A program made the translations under genes and the position numbers. A stretch of DNA of 64,000 nucleotides, taken from positions 3,618,001-3,682,000 of the forward strand of contig LR746271.1 in the NCBI GenBank assembly GCA_902729315.2, in the 5' to 3' direction. Positions 1-10,600 of the stretch are shown in pieces (positions within the stretch are counted from its first letter, which is position 1; each line of letters begins with the position of its first letter). This DNA comes from Spirodela intermedia (taxonomy: Eukaryota > Streptophyta > Magnoliopsida > Alismatales > Araceae). The notes beneath the pieces are model-generated. The model did no database searches and was not told the origin of the DNA. It saw only the letters and a program-made list of their open reading frames with translations.

Positions 1-1206
1 GTTTGATGGGTTGGAGAGAGGTGGTGATGAAGCACCCCATTCGAGGAGGTGTCAGCTGCACACTGGTTTGCCCTTCCCTTCTCTAGGTAACGAGAGAGAG
101 AGAGAGAGGGAGAGAGAGAGAGAGAGATGCAGAGAGGAAGGGGAGGACCGCAGTCCATGCTTGGGGTGGGGAGAGGGGGAAGTCGACCAAGTTTTGAGAG
201 AATGATTACAAAAACAGGTCCACGCATAAACGGACGGCCTGCAGTTCCATTTATGCATGGACAGGAGGTCAGGCTATTATCGTCCTTCTGTGTTCTTGGT
301 GGGGTTCTCTCTCTCTCTCTCTTGATACTTATAACTGTGTCAGTCGAATCCCATGCAGAGGCCCACAGAGATTCCGAGAGTTATGGAAACCGTAATTATA
401 CCCAATGACCCGGAAGGGTACAACGCACAGTTTCCCACCCATCCACAGATTTGTTGCCGGGTGGAAGATAAGACAGCTGAAGATAAGAAAGTGGAAGATA
501 AGCAACGCGTCCTTGAGAGATGATAGATTGAGAGAGAGGAAGAGAGGGAGGGAGGGAGGGAGGGAGGGAGGGAGGGAGAGAGAGAGAGAGGGAGAGAGAG
601 AGAGAGAGAGAGTCCTCTTCCATAAAAAGGCGTGCAAAGTACGCAAAATTTATTATCATTTACTCAAAGACTCTGAATAAGATGCCACACGTAAACACAG
701 ATAGAGATGCATGTGAATACATATGCATAGAGAGGGAGGAGAGACAAGATTCCATCTTCTCCGAAGCAAGGAAACGGGCCCATCTTCACCGGCTGCTATC
801 TATTGGCGCGTCGGTTTCATCCGATCGCATACGGGAAATGTTGAGTTGGAATAATTACCCTCCTGTATACCTCTCCGACGATCTCATCGAAGGGGAATCC
901 ATTCTCGCCATGTGGAGTATCTCTCTCTCTCTCTCTCTCGTTCTCTCTCTCTATATATGTATCTCCCAGGCAAGAATCGTATGTTTATCTCTGAGGCAGG
1001 CGTCCCTGGACCACTTACACGTCTCAGCAAAAAGAAATAAACAGACCGAGAGTCATTAAAGACCCAACAGATCATGTTGATAGATTAATACATGTGGAGA
1101 GAGAGACAGAGAGAGAGACAAACGAAGCTGGTCTCGAACATCCACTGTATATGAACAGGTGTAAACTAGATCTGGAGTGATGCGTCCAAGGTACACGACA
1201 TATGGG

Positions 1207-1239
<33 letters not shown>

Positions 1240-1876
1240 AGAGACCCACCATCGAAGTCGTGGTCGGTTATTTTAGGATGAAAAATATGCCTGAACAAAT
1301 GAACCTTGGTTATACAAAAGAGGAGAGAGAGGGAGATATTCACCCGAGAAGTTAGATAAGCTCCACTTAGTTGACGTTGACACATGTGTGAGGACTAGAT
1401 ACGGACAGATGTGCGGAAGCTAGATATGACGTGCGAGCGAGGGAAGAAAATGAAGGGGAGAGAGAGGGAGGCCCAGAGGTTGCTCTCAAACCTCCGGTCT
1501 TGATTGATGTTACGTACGGATGATGACTAGATATGAAGATCCAGAAGAGGGGTGAGAGATAGAGAGAGAGAGAGAGCGAGAGAGAAGACCTTTCAGCGGA
1601 GTGAGGCTCGACCGACCACTGTCTTCCGTCTTCCCTGATGGTTGTAGATGGATGAAAGCAAGGTAGCACACCAAAATTAGAAATGACGAGATCGCGAGAG
1701 AGATACAGAGATAGATATAGAGACCGGGGGGTTGGGTGATAACCTTTAGTAGCGGTGTGTCGGTCGTACCTTGAGAACCCACGAGACCCCCTTCCCCAGC
1801 GGCCCCTACCAGGACCAGGACCAGTATATTCAGTCCTTTACATACACCAATATCAGAAGAGAAACAAGAGAGAGAG
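1..1876. other. Intergenic flank rich in GA/CT microsatellites
   Basis: No gene recognised. The interval holds many short GA/CT arrays, for example near 93-127, 541-612 (GGGA units passing into GA), 924-953, 1207-1234 and 1559-1582. The open frames crossing it are only Ser-Leu or Arg-Glu dipeptide runs generated by these arrays. A short motif, CTAGATATGA, recurs near 1419 and 1527. The last 70 bases are probably promoter and 5' leader of the zinc-finger gene. Confidence 0.7.
541..612. repeat. (GGGA)n/(GA)n microsatellite
   Basis: A compound simple repeat: GGGA units followed by pure GA. It lies about 1.3 kb upstream of the zinc-finger start codon and has no coding value. Confidence 0.9.
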
Positions 1877-2518
1877 ATGGAGAGAGAAACTTATGCCGGA
1901 GAGATGAACAATAGGGAGAGCCGTGACTTCATGGCCGTCGACACCTTCTCTCAGCTGCCCTTCATCCGGCCGGTGCCGGCTGCGGTGAAAGAGATCCCCA
2001 GAATCCCCTCCGGCGGCGCCGTCCGGTTGTTCGGCATCGAGTTCCCCAACGGCGGCGGCGTCGCCGGAGGAGGAGGAGGAGGAGGAGGAGGAGGAGGAGG
2101 AGGAGGAGGAGAAGGTCGCCGGAAGTTCGAGTGCCACTATTGCCGCAGGAATTTCCCCACCTCGCAGGCTCTGGGCGGCCACCAGAACGCCCACAAGCGC
2201 GAGCGCCAGATCACCAGGAGGGCACACCACCCCGGCGCTGGCGGCGCCGCCTACCGCCTCCGGGCTTACGCGCCTTGGAACGGCATCGCCCACGGCGGAA
2301 TCCCGGGAACCCACTTCCACGGCGGCGGCGGGCCTCTTCCCCGGACAATCGACGGCAGCCCTTTGCCGTTTCTGTGGGGGCTTCCGGCGGTGCAAGGCGG
2401 TGGCGGTGGCGGAGGGATGATGGGAGCCTCTTCCGCAGCGCTGGCGCCGGCGGGTCGGCTCGTGTACGGATCGGCGACCGGAGTGCAGGATCAGTTGAGT
2501 CTGGACTTGCGACTGTAA
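1877..2518 (+). CDS. Single-C2H2 zinc-finger transcription factor, GIS/GIS2/ZFP8 type
   Basis: An intronless 213-residue protein. Residues 14-31 (RES-DFM, then FSQLPFIR) match the N-terminal signature of the Arabidopsis GIS/ZFP8 group, and RLFGIEF at 50-56 is a second group motif. A Gly run at 64-78, encoded by 15 GGA codons, precedes one C2H2 finger (C86, C89, H102, H106) carrying the plant QALGGH helix. The protein ends in LSLDLRL, an EAR-type repression motif. Relatives are nuclear regulators of trichome and epidermal fate under gibberellin and cytokinin control; that role is inferred from the family. The start was chosen because it begins the conserved N-terminus and sits just after a GA-rich leader. 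It could be any member of the ZFP5/ZFP6/ZFP8/GIS clade. The long frames overlapping it on both strands are compositional. Confidence 0.9.
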   Translation: MERETYAGEMNNRESRDFMAVDTFSQLPFIRPVPAAVKEIPRIPSGGAVRLFGIEFPNGGGVAGGGGGGGGGGGGGGGEGRRKFECHYCRRNFPTSQALGGHQNAHKRERQITRRAHHPGAGGAAYRLRAYAPWNGIAHGGIPGTHFHGGGGPLPRTIDGSPLPFLWGLPAVQGGGGGGGMMGASSAALAPAGRLVYGSATGVQDQLSLDLRL

Positions 2519-3925
2519 ACAATCTCTTCAGATCACATCATTCGAAGGCTCTCTTGCTCTTTCTAGTTTCTGTTCCAAATCTCTCTTCCCTCAATTCCAT
2601 TTTTTTCTGCGAAATCTGGTGAGCTCTGGTTTTCTGCAAGCAATTGCGGCATCGTTTGTTGAACCCGTTGCTCAGGCGAACGCCCGATAATAAATCACTT
2701 TAAAAGGTATCATAATCTAAATTTATCTTCTGTTCTTCCCGTCTTGCCTCGCTGAATCTCTCCGTTTAATTCCATCTTCCCTGAGAAAATCCGAGACATC
2801 TCGTCGCCCGCAAACAATCGGAAGCACCCGTTCATGCCACCGAATCTTCAGGCAGATATCTCCACACATCAGTTCCAGAAATATCTGCATCTAAGCATCG
2901 AGTTGGCTCTTTTCTTTAAGATCTGGCATCCTCAGAAACCATATGAACCGGGTATTTAGAAGAAGAAAAAAATATCTGATTATCACAACTTTTCAGTACT
3001 GATTTCCCTTGGGACCGGAAAATCTATCCTCGGATAAACAGGTCGCAATCGTTGACGATGATGATCGCCAGATTTGTGACAAAACGAACTCGCAGAGAGA
3101 TTGATGAGCCACACATCGCACAATAAATGAAGATCATTAAAAGCCCTGCGATGAAGAACTGGATAACTTCGATCCATTTAGCCGGCCAATTGTTTTATGA
3201 GAATGGTTGACTTAAATGTTGAATCCTCTTGTTCATTGAGATGGCGGAGACGGAGGGAATCTTCGGTGAGGCGTGGAGCTGAAGGGTAGGCTAGAAGCAG
3301 AAGATGTGGAGTTAGTAGTTGTGCGATCCACCATGCCGCGAGAGACATTCATTCTCTTTTATTATAACCCTCTCCATCCATTCTCTCTCTTTCTCTCTCT
3401 CTCTCTCACACACACACTCTCTCTGCGATCAAAAATTAAGCCAACACGACATGGAGGTATAGGCAGAAAACATCCAAGTCAGATTTATTTAAAGGAGAGC
3501 CTAGTTTAATGTAACTTTCCTTCATGCTACTCGTCTTTATCTCTCTATCAGTCTCCCTCTCTCTTTACTCTTCTTTTCTCTGTCTATCAATCTCCTCTCT
3601 CTTCATCTTTTTCTCCCTGTGTCTTATCTATTGCTGTCTAATAGTCATTCTCCGTGCATCACTTTCCGTCAATTTATCTCTCTCCGCCTATTTATCATCT
3701 CTCCATCCGTCTATCTGTCTACTTATCTTTCTCTCTCTATTTGTGTCTCTCTGTCCATTTCTCTCTCTATCTGTCTCTCTCCCCCCGTTCTCAAGGGGCG
3801 CTTGGAAAAGGAGAGGAAGCAAACATCACCGTGCGAAGAACTCCCAATTGTTTGCAAGAACTTCCTTCCGATGTAGCCGTCGTTGGCGTCGGACAGCGGT
3901 TCGCTGTGTGATGACGACTCGTAGG

Positions 3926-4482
3926 TTGAAGAAATGAACAATTTGATTCTGACCCCTCTCCTCTCCCCTCTCTGTCTCTCTCGCTCTCATCAATGGCCAC
4001 GGAAGAAGTTACGATTTCACGCTATCTCTCTCTCTCTCTCTCTCTAGGATTTATGTGAGATTCCGGAGCTTAACAAAGTGGATCGTTGACAATGACGACG
4101 ATGAAGTTGAAGAAGTGAACAATTTGACGCTGACCCCTCTCTCTCTCTCTCTCTCTCTCTACCTGTCTCCATCTCTCTCTCTCTCTCTCTCTCATTGTCG
4201 GTAAACAAGAAACTGGAGATACCGTGGAAATGAACGATTTGACCGTATCTCTTCTCGTATACTGTTCAAAGGTTGGGGTGGAAATGGCATCTTGACCGGG
4301 CCCACTGTTTGATTTTGATTTCATCTCTCTCTCTCTCTGGCCTCTTCTACTCGAGGCTGAGCTTGAAAATGGCAGAACTTAAGGAAGCAAACTATTTGAT
4401 GCGACTCTCCTCCTCTATCTTACCAGTCGTCAATGGTCAGCATGAAAAGATGCGTTCGAGCAAAGTTTAGTGTTCGATCGTG

Positions 4483-4510
<28 letters not shown>
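3926..4510 (+). repeat. Degenerate tandem repeat carrying CT arrays
   Basis: A phrase of the form GAAG-AAATGAACAATTTGA followed by TGACC and a CT array occurs at about 3926 and 4107. More diverged forms occur near 4221, 4383 and 4456. Spacing varies from roughly 75 to 180 bases, so this looks like an old minisatellite whose units each end in a CT microsatellite. Confidence 0.6.
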
Positions 4511-4516
<6 letters not shown>

Positions 4517-6017
4517 TATACACGTCATGGTGTTGCCGTAGAGGGAGGGGCACCTGTGCAGCAAACCCAGACGAACTGAGCAGTAGAGTCCACGTGGATC
4601 GATGGAGACGGGACGGGCAGCAGGAGGAGTCGTTCCACTCGTTCCACGTGCCTTCGTCTGATCAGACACCTCATGATGTGACGTTGCCCCCGCTCCACCT
4701 CAGCCCTTTCTCTCTCCACATACTCCGTATCGACCGACACGGACCGTGTGCATTCGAGATACACACCCTCCACACGTCATTCCGATAGGCTTCAGCAGCT
4801 TTATCGAATGGCGTACGTTCTTCCGTGTGTGTCGACATATGCTCTTTTTTTGACGTAGGCCCACACTTTTTCAACACTACAATGCTTGGCCCAATTAGCG
4901 CCGGGCCTTGTTCAAATATTACCCAATAAGAGCACGCCAGGGCCCAACATACTCTCATAACCGTACACGTCATGCTCATAAGGCAATATCTAATACCATG
5001 AGCTTTACTTGAGCCTCAACCGTAGGGGCTAAGCCTAAAATCCGACACAGAAGTTGTTTGTGGCTCTCTTTCTCTCTCTAAGATGGGCCGGTTCGGGCCT
5101 CGGAGTGGATGTCCGGGATAGTGCGGTTCCGGCCCGTTATCACTCTTCACTTTCGGTGTTCGTGATATCGATTTTTCTGTAGAAGCGTGATACTGAGAAT
5201 CTGATGTTGACGCAGCGCTGCCAAACGCTAGCCCGGCCCACGCTTTAGACCGAGTGTAGCCCTCGCACGCGGGGCAGCCGTCCAAACGCGGGGCCGCAGC
5301 GTGAGGGGAAGGACACGAGCCGACGTTGACACGTAGCGCTCGATTGAAACGTCCAAGCCGTTAGGACGCGGTTACCCGAAAGCACGGTCGAACGACCCAA
5401 CTCAGCAGATTCCGTTTCGTGGGACACGTGGATTGCCCCGGGTCCCACAATCCACAATGAGCATTTAAGAGTATGTGGATTCCGGCTGAAGGACCCGACA
5501 TGAGCAATGCACAGGCACCATCCACTCTCTCTCTCTCTCTCTCTCTCTCCCCCTATCTCTCTCTATATCACCTCTCCGGTAGTTGGACAGGTGATACGGG
5601 CATTGACTTGATCTGGTTCGCACCCAATAGTCTGGGGCTCGGCGTTGTCTCGTGGTCAGGCCTGGACTGAACCGGCTAAGGGGCGCGGCGGTCCGGCCAT
5701 GCCGGCATTTAAAGGTTGGTTCTTTTTTCGTCGATACGAAATGATGAGTTTGACTTACGTACGCTGATGCGCGCGCCATTTTTTGTGGGGTCCGGTGAAC
5801 GTCCCAATTTAATGAAGAGGGGAGCCGTTGTGGGCCGCTCTTCACCCCACGTCTCAGGGGCCCACATCTGCCTGCGTTCCCTTGGCGTGTTCCTCGTCAC
5901 GAGTATTTAAAGAGAGTGAAATAGGGCCCCTCTGAGGGCTCTCGCTTTCTCTCTATAGGAGTACTCAATTTTTGATTTCTAAGCCGATTGCTATATATAT
6001 GTTTAGAGAGAGAGAGA

Positions 6018-6054
<37 letters not shown>

Positions 6055-6180
6055 TTTCGGGATTTTCTTCTCCTTCGGAGGTGATTCGAAGGCATCTGAG
6101 AGAGAGAGAAAGAACTGAGTGGAACATTCTCTCTCATACGGATACGGCATTTATCACCTTGAAGACATCTGGGAAAGTTC

Positions 6181-6182
<2 letters not shown>

Positions 6183-6228
<46 letters not shown>
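6183..6228. repeat. (GA)n microsatellite
   Basis: An uninterrupted GA array of about 46 bases. A shorter one lies at 6005-6050. Confidence 0.9.
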
Positions 6229-6230
<2 letters not shown>

Positions 6231-7054
6231 GAGAGAGATAGCCTCCCATGTGAACGTTTCTCTCACTATGAACGCCGTGGAGAGAGAGAGAGCGAGAGCG
6301 CTAAAAAAAAGCGATTTCGGGGAGGGAGGAGAATAATTTAATCACGTGTTTATTAGAATATTAGGATTTTTCTCGAGGAAATTTGACGGCACAGATTGCG
6401 GGGAACGACTCTTCCCTTCCAATGCGGCTCGATCTCGCCAGAGAGAGACAGCTGGATCGGACGCGTCGAGGGAAACGATTGGCTGCGATAGGACGACCGG
6501 CGCCAGCCTTCACGACAAATGTTCGTGGCATGTGACACGTTGTGCTTCCCTTGCTTATAGTTTTTTCTCAAAATAGCAATGAAATAGATAGTTCCCTCCA
6601 AATCGGAACTTCTGATTATAAGAAATAATAGAAAATGTTAATATTGATCAATACATGTATAAATTAGGAAAAATTCCCGGATCCTTCTTAAAATAGATAA
6701 ATATCACTAAAAATCGTGATATAATAAAACGTTGAAATCGATTAATCCTATGCTGAAAATATTAAAAGTATTATTTTAAAAACCTGAAAAATAAATGGTT
6801 TTTGTTAGAGATTAAAACTTGTAGAAGACCGTTATTATCATTCTACTCTCACTTCAAATGCACTTTTACTAGTAAAACGATGATTGATTTATTATTTAGA
6901 AAATAAAACCCGAAAATTGTCCGTTTTGCTTTCCATTGGTCTAATTATAGACTTTATTGGTATAATTTTATTTATTAATCTATTTTTTCGCAAAAGAGAC
7001 CTAAGCGTCAAGAATAATTGAGGTCTTACCTTGTGAAAATATAATTTGTACAAA

Positions 7055-7096
7055 GGTCTTCCTTCGGACGAAAAGCGGAGAGGGGGAGAGAGAGCG

Positions 7097-7132
<36 letters not shown>

Positions 7133-7250
7133 GTTTCCTTCGGACGGGCGGAGATAGAGGGAGAGAGAAAGGTCGAGGCACAGAGAGAGAAAGGAAGAGA
7201 GAGGGTATGAGATAGAGAGACATCGTTTCCGTCGGACGCGGTTCTCCCAC
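7055..7250. repeat. Triplicated CTTCGGACG-type phrase with GA arrays
   Basis: The phrase TTCCTTCGGACG, or a close variant, occurs at about 7059, 7133 and 7226. Each copy is followed by a G- or GA-rich tract, including a pure GA array at 7099-7130. This suggests a short tandem expansion in the region upstream of the kinesin. Confidence 0.6.
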
Positions 7251-7643
7251 TTTCTCTCTCTTCCGAAAGGGAAGGGAGTCTTTTGAAAGGCAAGAAAATA
7301 ATAAAGGCGAGGGCAATTCCGAGTTTAAACATAGTAAACAAACGGCCCCTCTGAAATCTCGCTCTGTTCAACGCCTTTTTCCTCCCACCCTTTCCACTTC
7401 CTCCCGTCCCCACCCGCCACTTCCCCCCCCCCCTTCCACTCTCTCTCTCTCTCTCTCTCTTCCTCTCTCTCTCCCTCTTTCTCTCCCTCTTTCTCTCCCT
7501 CTCTATCTCTATCTGCGCGTTTCAGGAGGAATGCTGCTCCAGATGCTCTATATCCACCTCCGATTGGGCAGGTCGAGGATGGAGGAGCATCTTCGGTAGT
7601 GTGGTTCCTCTCCGCGCTTCCCTGATCCAGGGCCCTCGGCCTC

Positions 7644-10600
7644 ATGGAATCGAGGCAGACGCCGAGGCAGACGCCGAGGCAGAAGAAGTCGTCTGGCTCG
7701 GGGTTGGCGAAGACGGCGGCTAGCTCGCCGTCCTCAACCACTACGTCCTCCTCAAGGCAGGCGCCAGATGCTGTGGCGACCGACTGCCAGAGCTCCCCGG
7801 CGTCCTCCTCAGCGTGGAGTAGGCCTCAGCGCTTCGTCCCGGACAATGCGGCCATGGACGCCGAGAGGCCCATGGAGAACATTACTGTTACAGTCCGGTT
7901 CCGTCCGCTGAGGTTCCTCCAAGTGACATTCTCGTTGTTATTATTTTTCATAGTTGGGAGTGAATGGGGCCTAATGATTTGGTGCTGGCAGCCCCAGAGA
8001 GATTAGGCACGGAGACGAGATCGCTTGGTATGCGGATGGCGATACAATCGTGAGGAATGAGCATAACCCTTCGGTGGCGTATGCGTACGGTATGTTGTAC
8101 CACTTTTAATGCTTTCATACTCATGTTCGTATACCATGAGGTTTTATGGATACACGACTGTGCGAATACTACCGGTTTTTAACGGAAAGTTTCCAGACAC
8201 ATTGTGATTCGCCATTTGTCCATTAGAATAAGGCGGATATTCATACAGAAAACGCTGTAGCTTATTGATCATGTAATCCTATTTGATGCTGATGTCAGAG
8301 CCAGCGTGAATATTGGAATTGACTATAATGACAAGAACTCACATGCTGCGTACGATTGCCTTTGCTGCTGTGAAAGATGATCTTGACGAAGATACTTTAA
8401 TATCCTCCTCTGGAGATTTTTGCTGATTTATTACCAAATAATAACATAAATTAGGACATGAAATTGCAGATTTAGTAAGATTAGTGCATTGAGTTTCGTT
8501 TAAATGTACTTCAGCATGGGTTTTGTGGATCGCACAACTCTAGTTTTCCTTTTTTTTTCTTTTTCTTTCAGCTTATATTCAAACTTGAGTTATATGAGTT
8601 CTTCTAGATACCACTGATGACATGACCTCTTTACATAATCATCCTTTCTTGAAGTTATGTAAGTTGGCCCAGTTGTGCTACATCCACACAAATTGTTCGG
8701 CAAATAGCAGTCACTAATGTTGTCCTGGGTATGTTTCATTTGTGATTATCAAGTTCCCATGGTGATGCCTGCAGTGAATTGGAAGTAAGTTTGACATTTT
8801 TTTGGGAGAGGAAGGAGGAGCTTCGGAATTTGTCTGGGGAATGATGATTTGTTTGAACTCATCCCCTTTGTAAAAATGACAAAAACATCTACCTAGTGAA
8901 GTCAGGTGCTGAAATTTCCTACTGTAAGCTAGGTCTTGGGTGAACGAATGATGTTCAAATGTCTCATGATTGGAGAAAAACGAGGCTTCTTTTTATCTAT
9001 GGTTACAGTATATGGCACGTGTAACCTTGTTGAGAAAAAAGTAGCTGGTAGACATTCATATGGCAGTACTTGTCGCTGTCTTTGATTTCGTTGTCAGTTC
9101 TTATCCCCTGTGGTTGAGCGCCCAAAATGACAAGATCCTCCTGGTTGTGAGAACAAAGCAGCCTAGGATTAATCTGAGTACTAATTTGAGCATACCTAGG
9201 CTGCGGCAGAAGGTGGGAAACAAACCATAGATTTTTTGGAAGCTCGCAACTACAAACCAGGCTCTGAGACCATGTCAAAAACTATACAGTGACGCAAATC
9301 TTAGGAGGACAGAGTGGAAAAAAATCTCTGTTTATTATTCATATCATAGATGACTGCTAGTTTACAAGTACAAAGGGCCGCGAAACAAGGAAACTATTGG
9401 AAAAAGTGAGAACTGACCAGAGCCAAAATTTGGAAACCAAGAGCTGAACTCCTAAATATACGTTCTTTCCCACAGGCTCCCCTATATTTTTTGGACCAGA
9501 GCCAAATATCATACAATGGAGTTGTTGGTCCATTGGAAGAATTGGGCAGAAAATTCTTTTTTAGAACAAAAAGACATGTTCTCTTTGCTTATTATTTATC
9601 AACATCCGTCATCTGGAATTCGGAGCAGAATAATTTGAATGTTTGTAAATGGGCCCTCAATGAGCTCTCATAAGTTTTTCAGATGAGTGCAGCTAATGAT
9701 CATACATCGGTGTTACTGGTACTTTGGATGTAATGTGTAGAAGACCTATTTCCGCATTTCTTATAGGCGTTACTAGTCATAATTTTGTAGGATACCGGCT
9801 CGTTACTCTTTCTGGGTCGTGAATTTCACAGAGTCATATTTATATATAAAAGTGTCGCTAGATGTGAAATTTCGCTAATCCTCATAGTTCCCAAATTTGG
9901 TACATCCCAAATGATATAATTTTATCCATAATACAAGGATTCGTGTTTTGGGAAGGACTTGCATCATGCTACTTTCTGCCTAACGTTATCGCTCTATTAG
10001 TGAAATCAACTTCACTTGAATAAGTGAAATTATACTTACTATTCAAGCAATTCGTCAAGTTTTTTTTCCTTATTGCTTGTTTGGTTTTGTACTTTGTTCA
10101 TTCGTCAATTCTATTAAATCAGTATTTGTTATTTGTTGTTTTTTGGATTTTCAGATCGTGTTTTTGGGCCTACAACTACAACACGACATGTGTATGATGT
10201 TGCTGCTCAACATGTTGTTAGTAGTGCTATGGAGGGTGTTAATGGTAATCAACTTGTAATTTTATTTGATACATCGTTTTTTTCATCAGCAGTTTAGAGT
10301 AGTATGTTTTTGAAATTAGCTAGTCGGAGTACTATTACTTAATAAACATAAAATCAGATTATGCCCTCAGCATGTTTTTTATTTGCCTTTTGAATACTTT
10401 TAAAATTGTTGAAAGATGTCAAACTGCCCTTTTTTCTACCTTTGATATCTTTTTCAAAACGTTGTGGACATGTATCTTGACAAAACTTGTGGAGATTAGC
10501 TTGTGGCTTGCTTTTATTCCTGTAAAATTACTACAAATGAAGAGCCACTTTCCCCTAAAACCTGTTAATCTGCTGAACCAGTTAATTTTTATCAAAATCC

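Larger units (their letters stand above)
2519..7643. other. Intergenic region between zinc-finger gene and kinesin
   Basis: No convincing gene. It contains the zinc-finger 3' region, a degenerate CT-associated repeat at 3926-4510, many pure CT/GA arrays, an ACACGTGG G-box/ABRE-like site at 5424-5431 and a TATTTAAA box at 5904-5911 followed by a GA-rich tract. These could be a promoter, but no coding frame follows. An AT-rich stretch runs from about 6540 to 7010. The final 300 bases are CT-rich and probably form the kinesin 5' leader. Confidence 0.6.

Noticed and set aside
329-659. Long minus-strand frames rich in Ser-Leu or Pro-Ser
   Set aside because: They are translations of the GA/GGGA microsatellite and have no non-repetitive conserved part. 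The same applies to Arg-Glu and Ser-Leu frames throughout 1-7600 and 39184-39780.
1853-2395. 180-residue minus-strand frame across the zinc-finger gene
   Set aside because: Antisense shadow of GC-rich coding sequence; the Ser run mirrors the Gly run. The plus strand has the conserved finger and EAR motif.
2131-2622. 163-residue plus-strand frame overlapping the zinc-finger gene
   Set aside because: Alternate reading frame of the same GC-rich exon with Arg/Pro composition and no family match.
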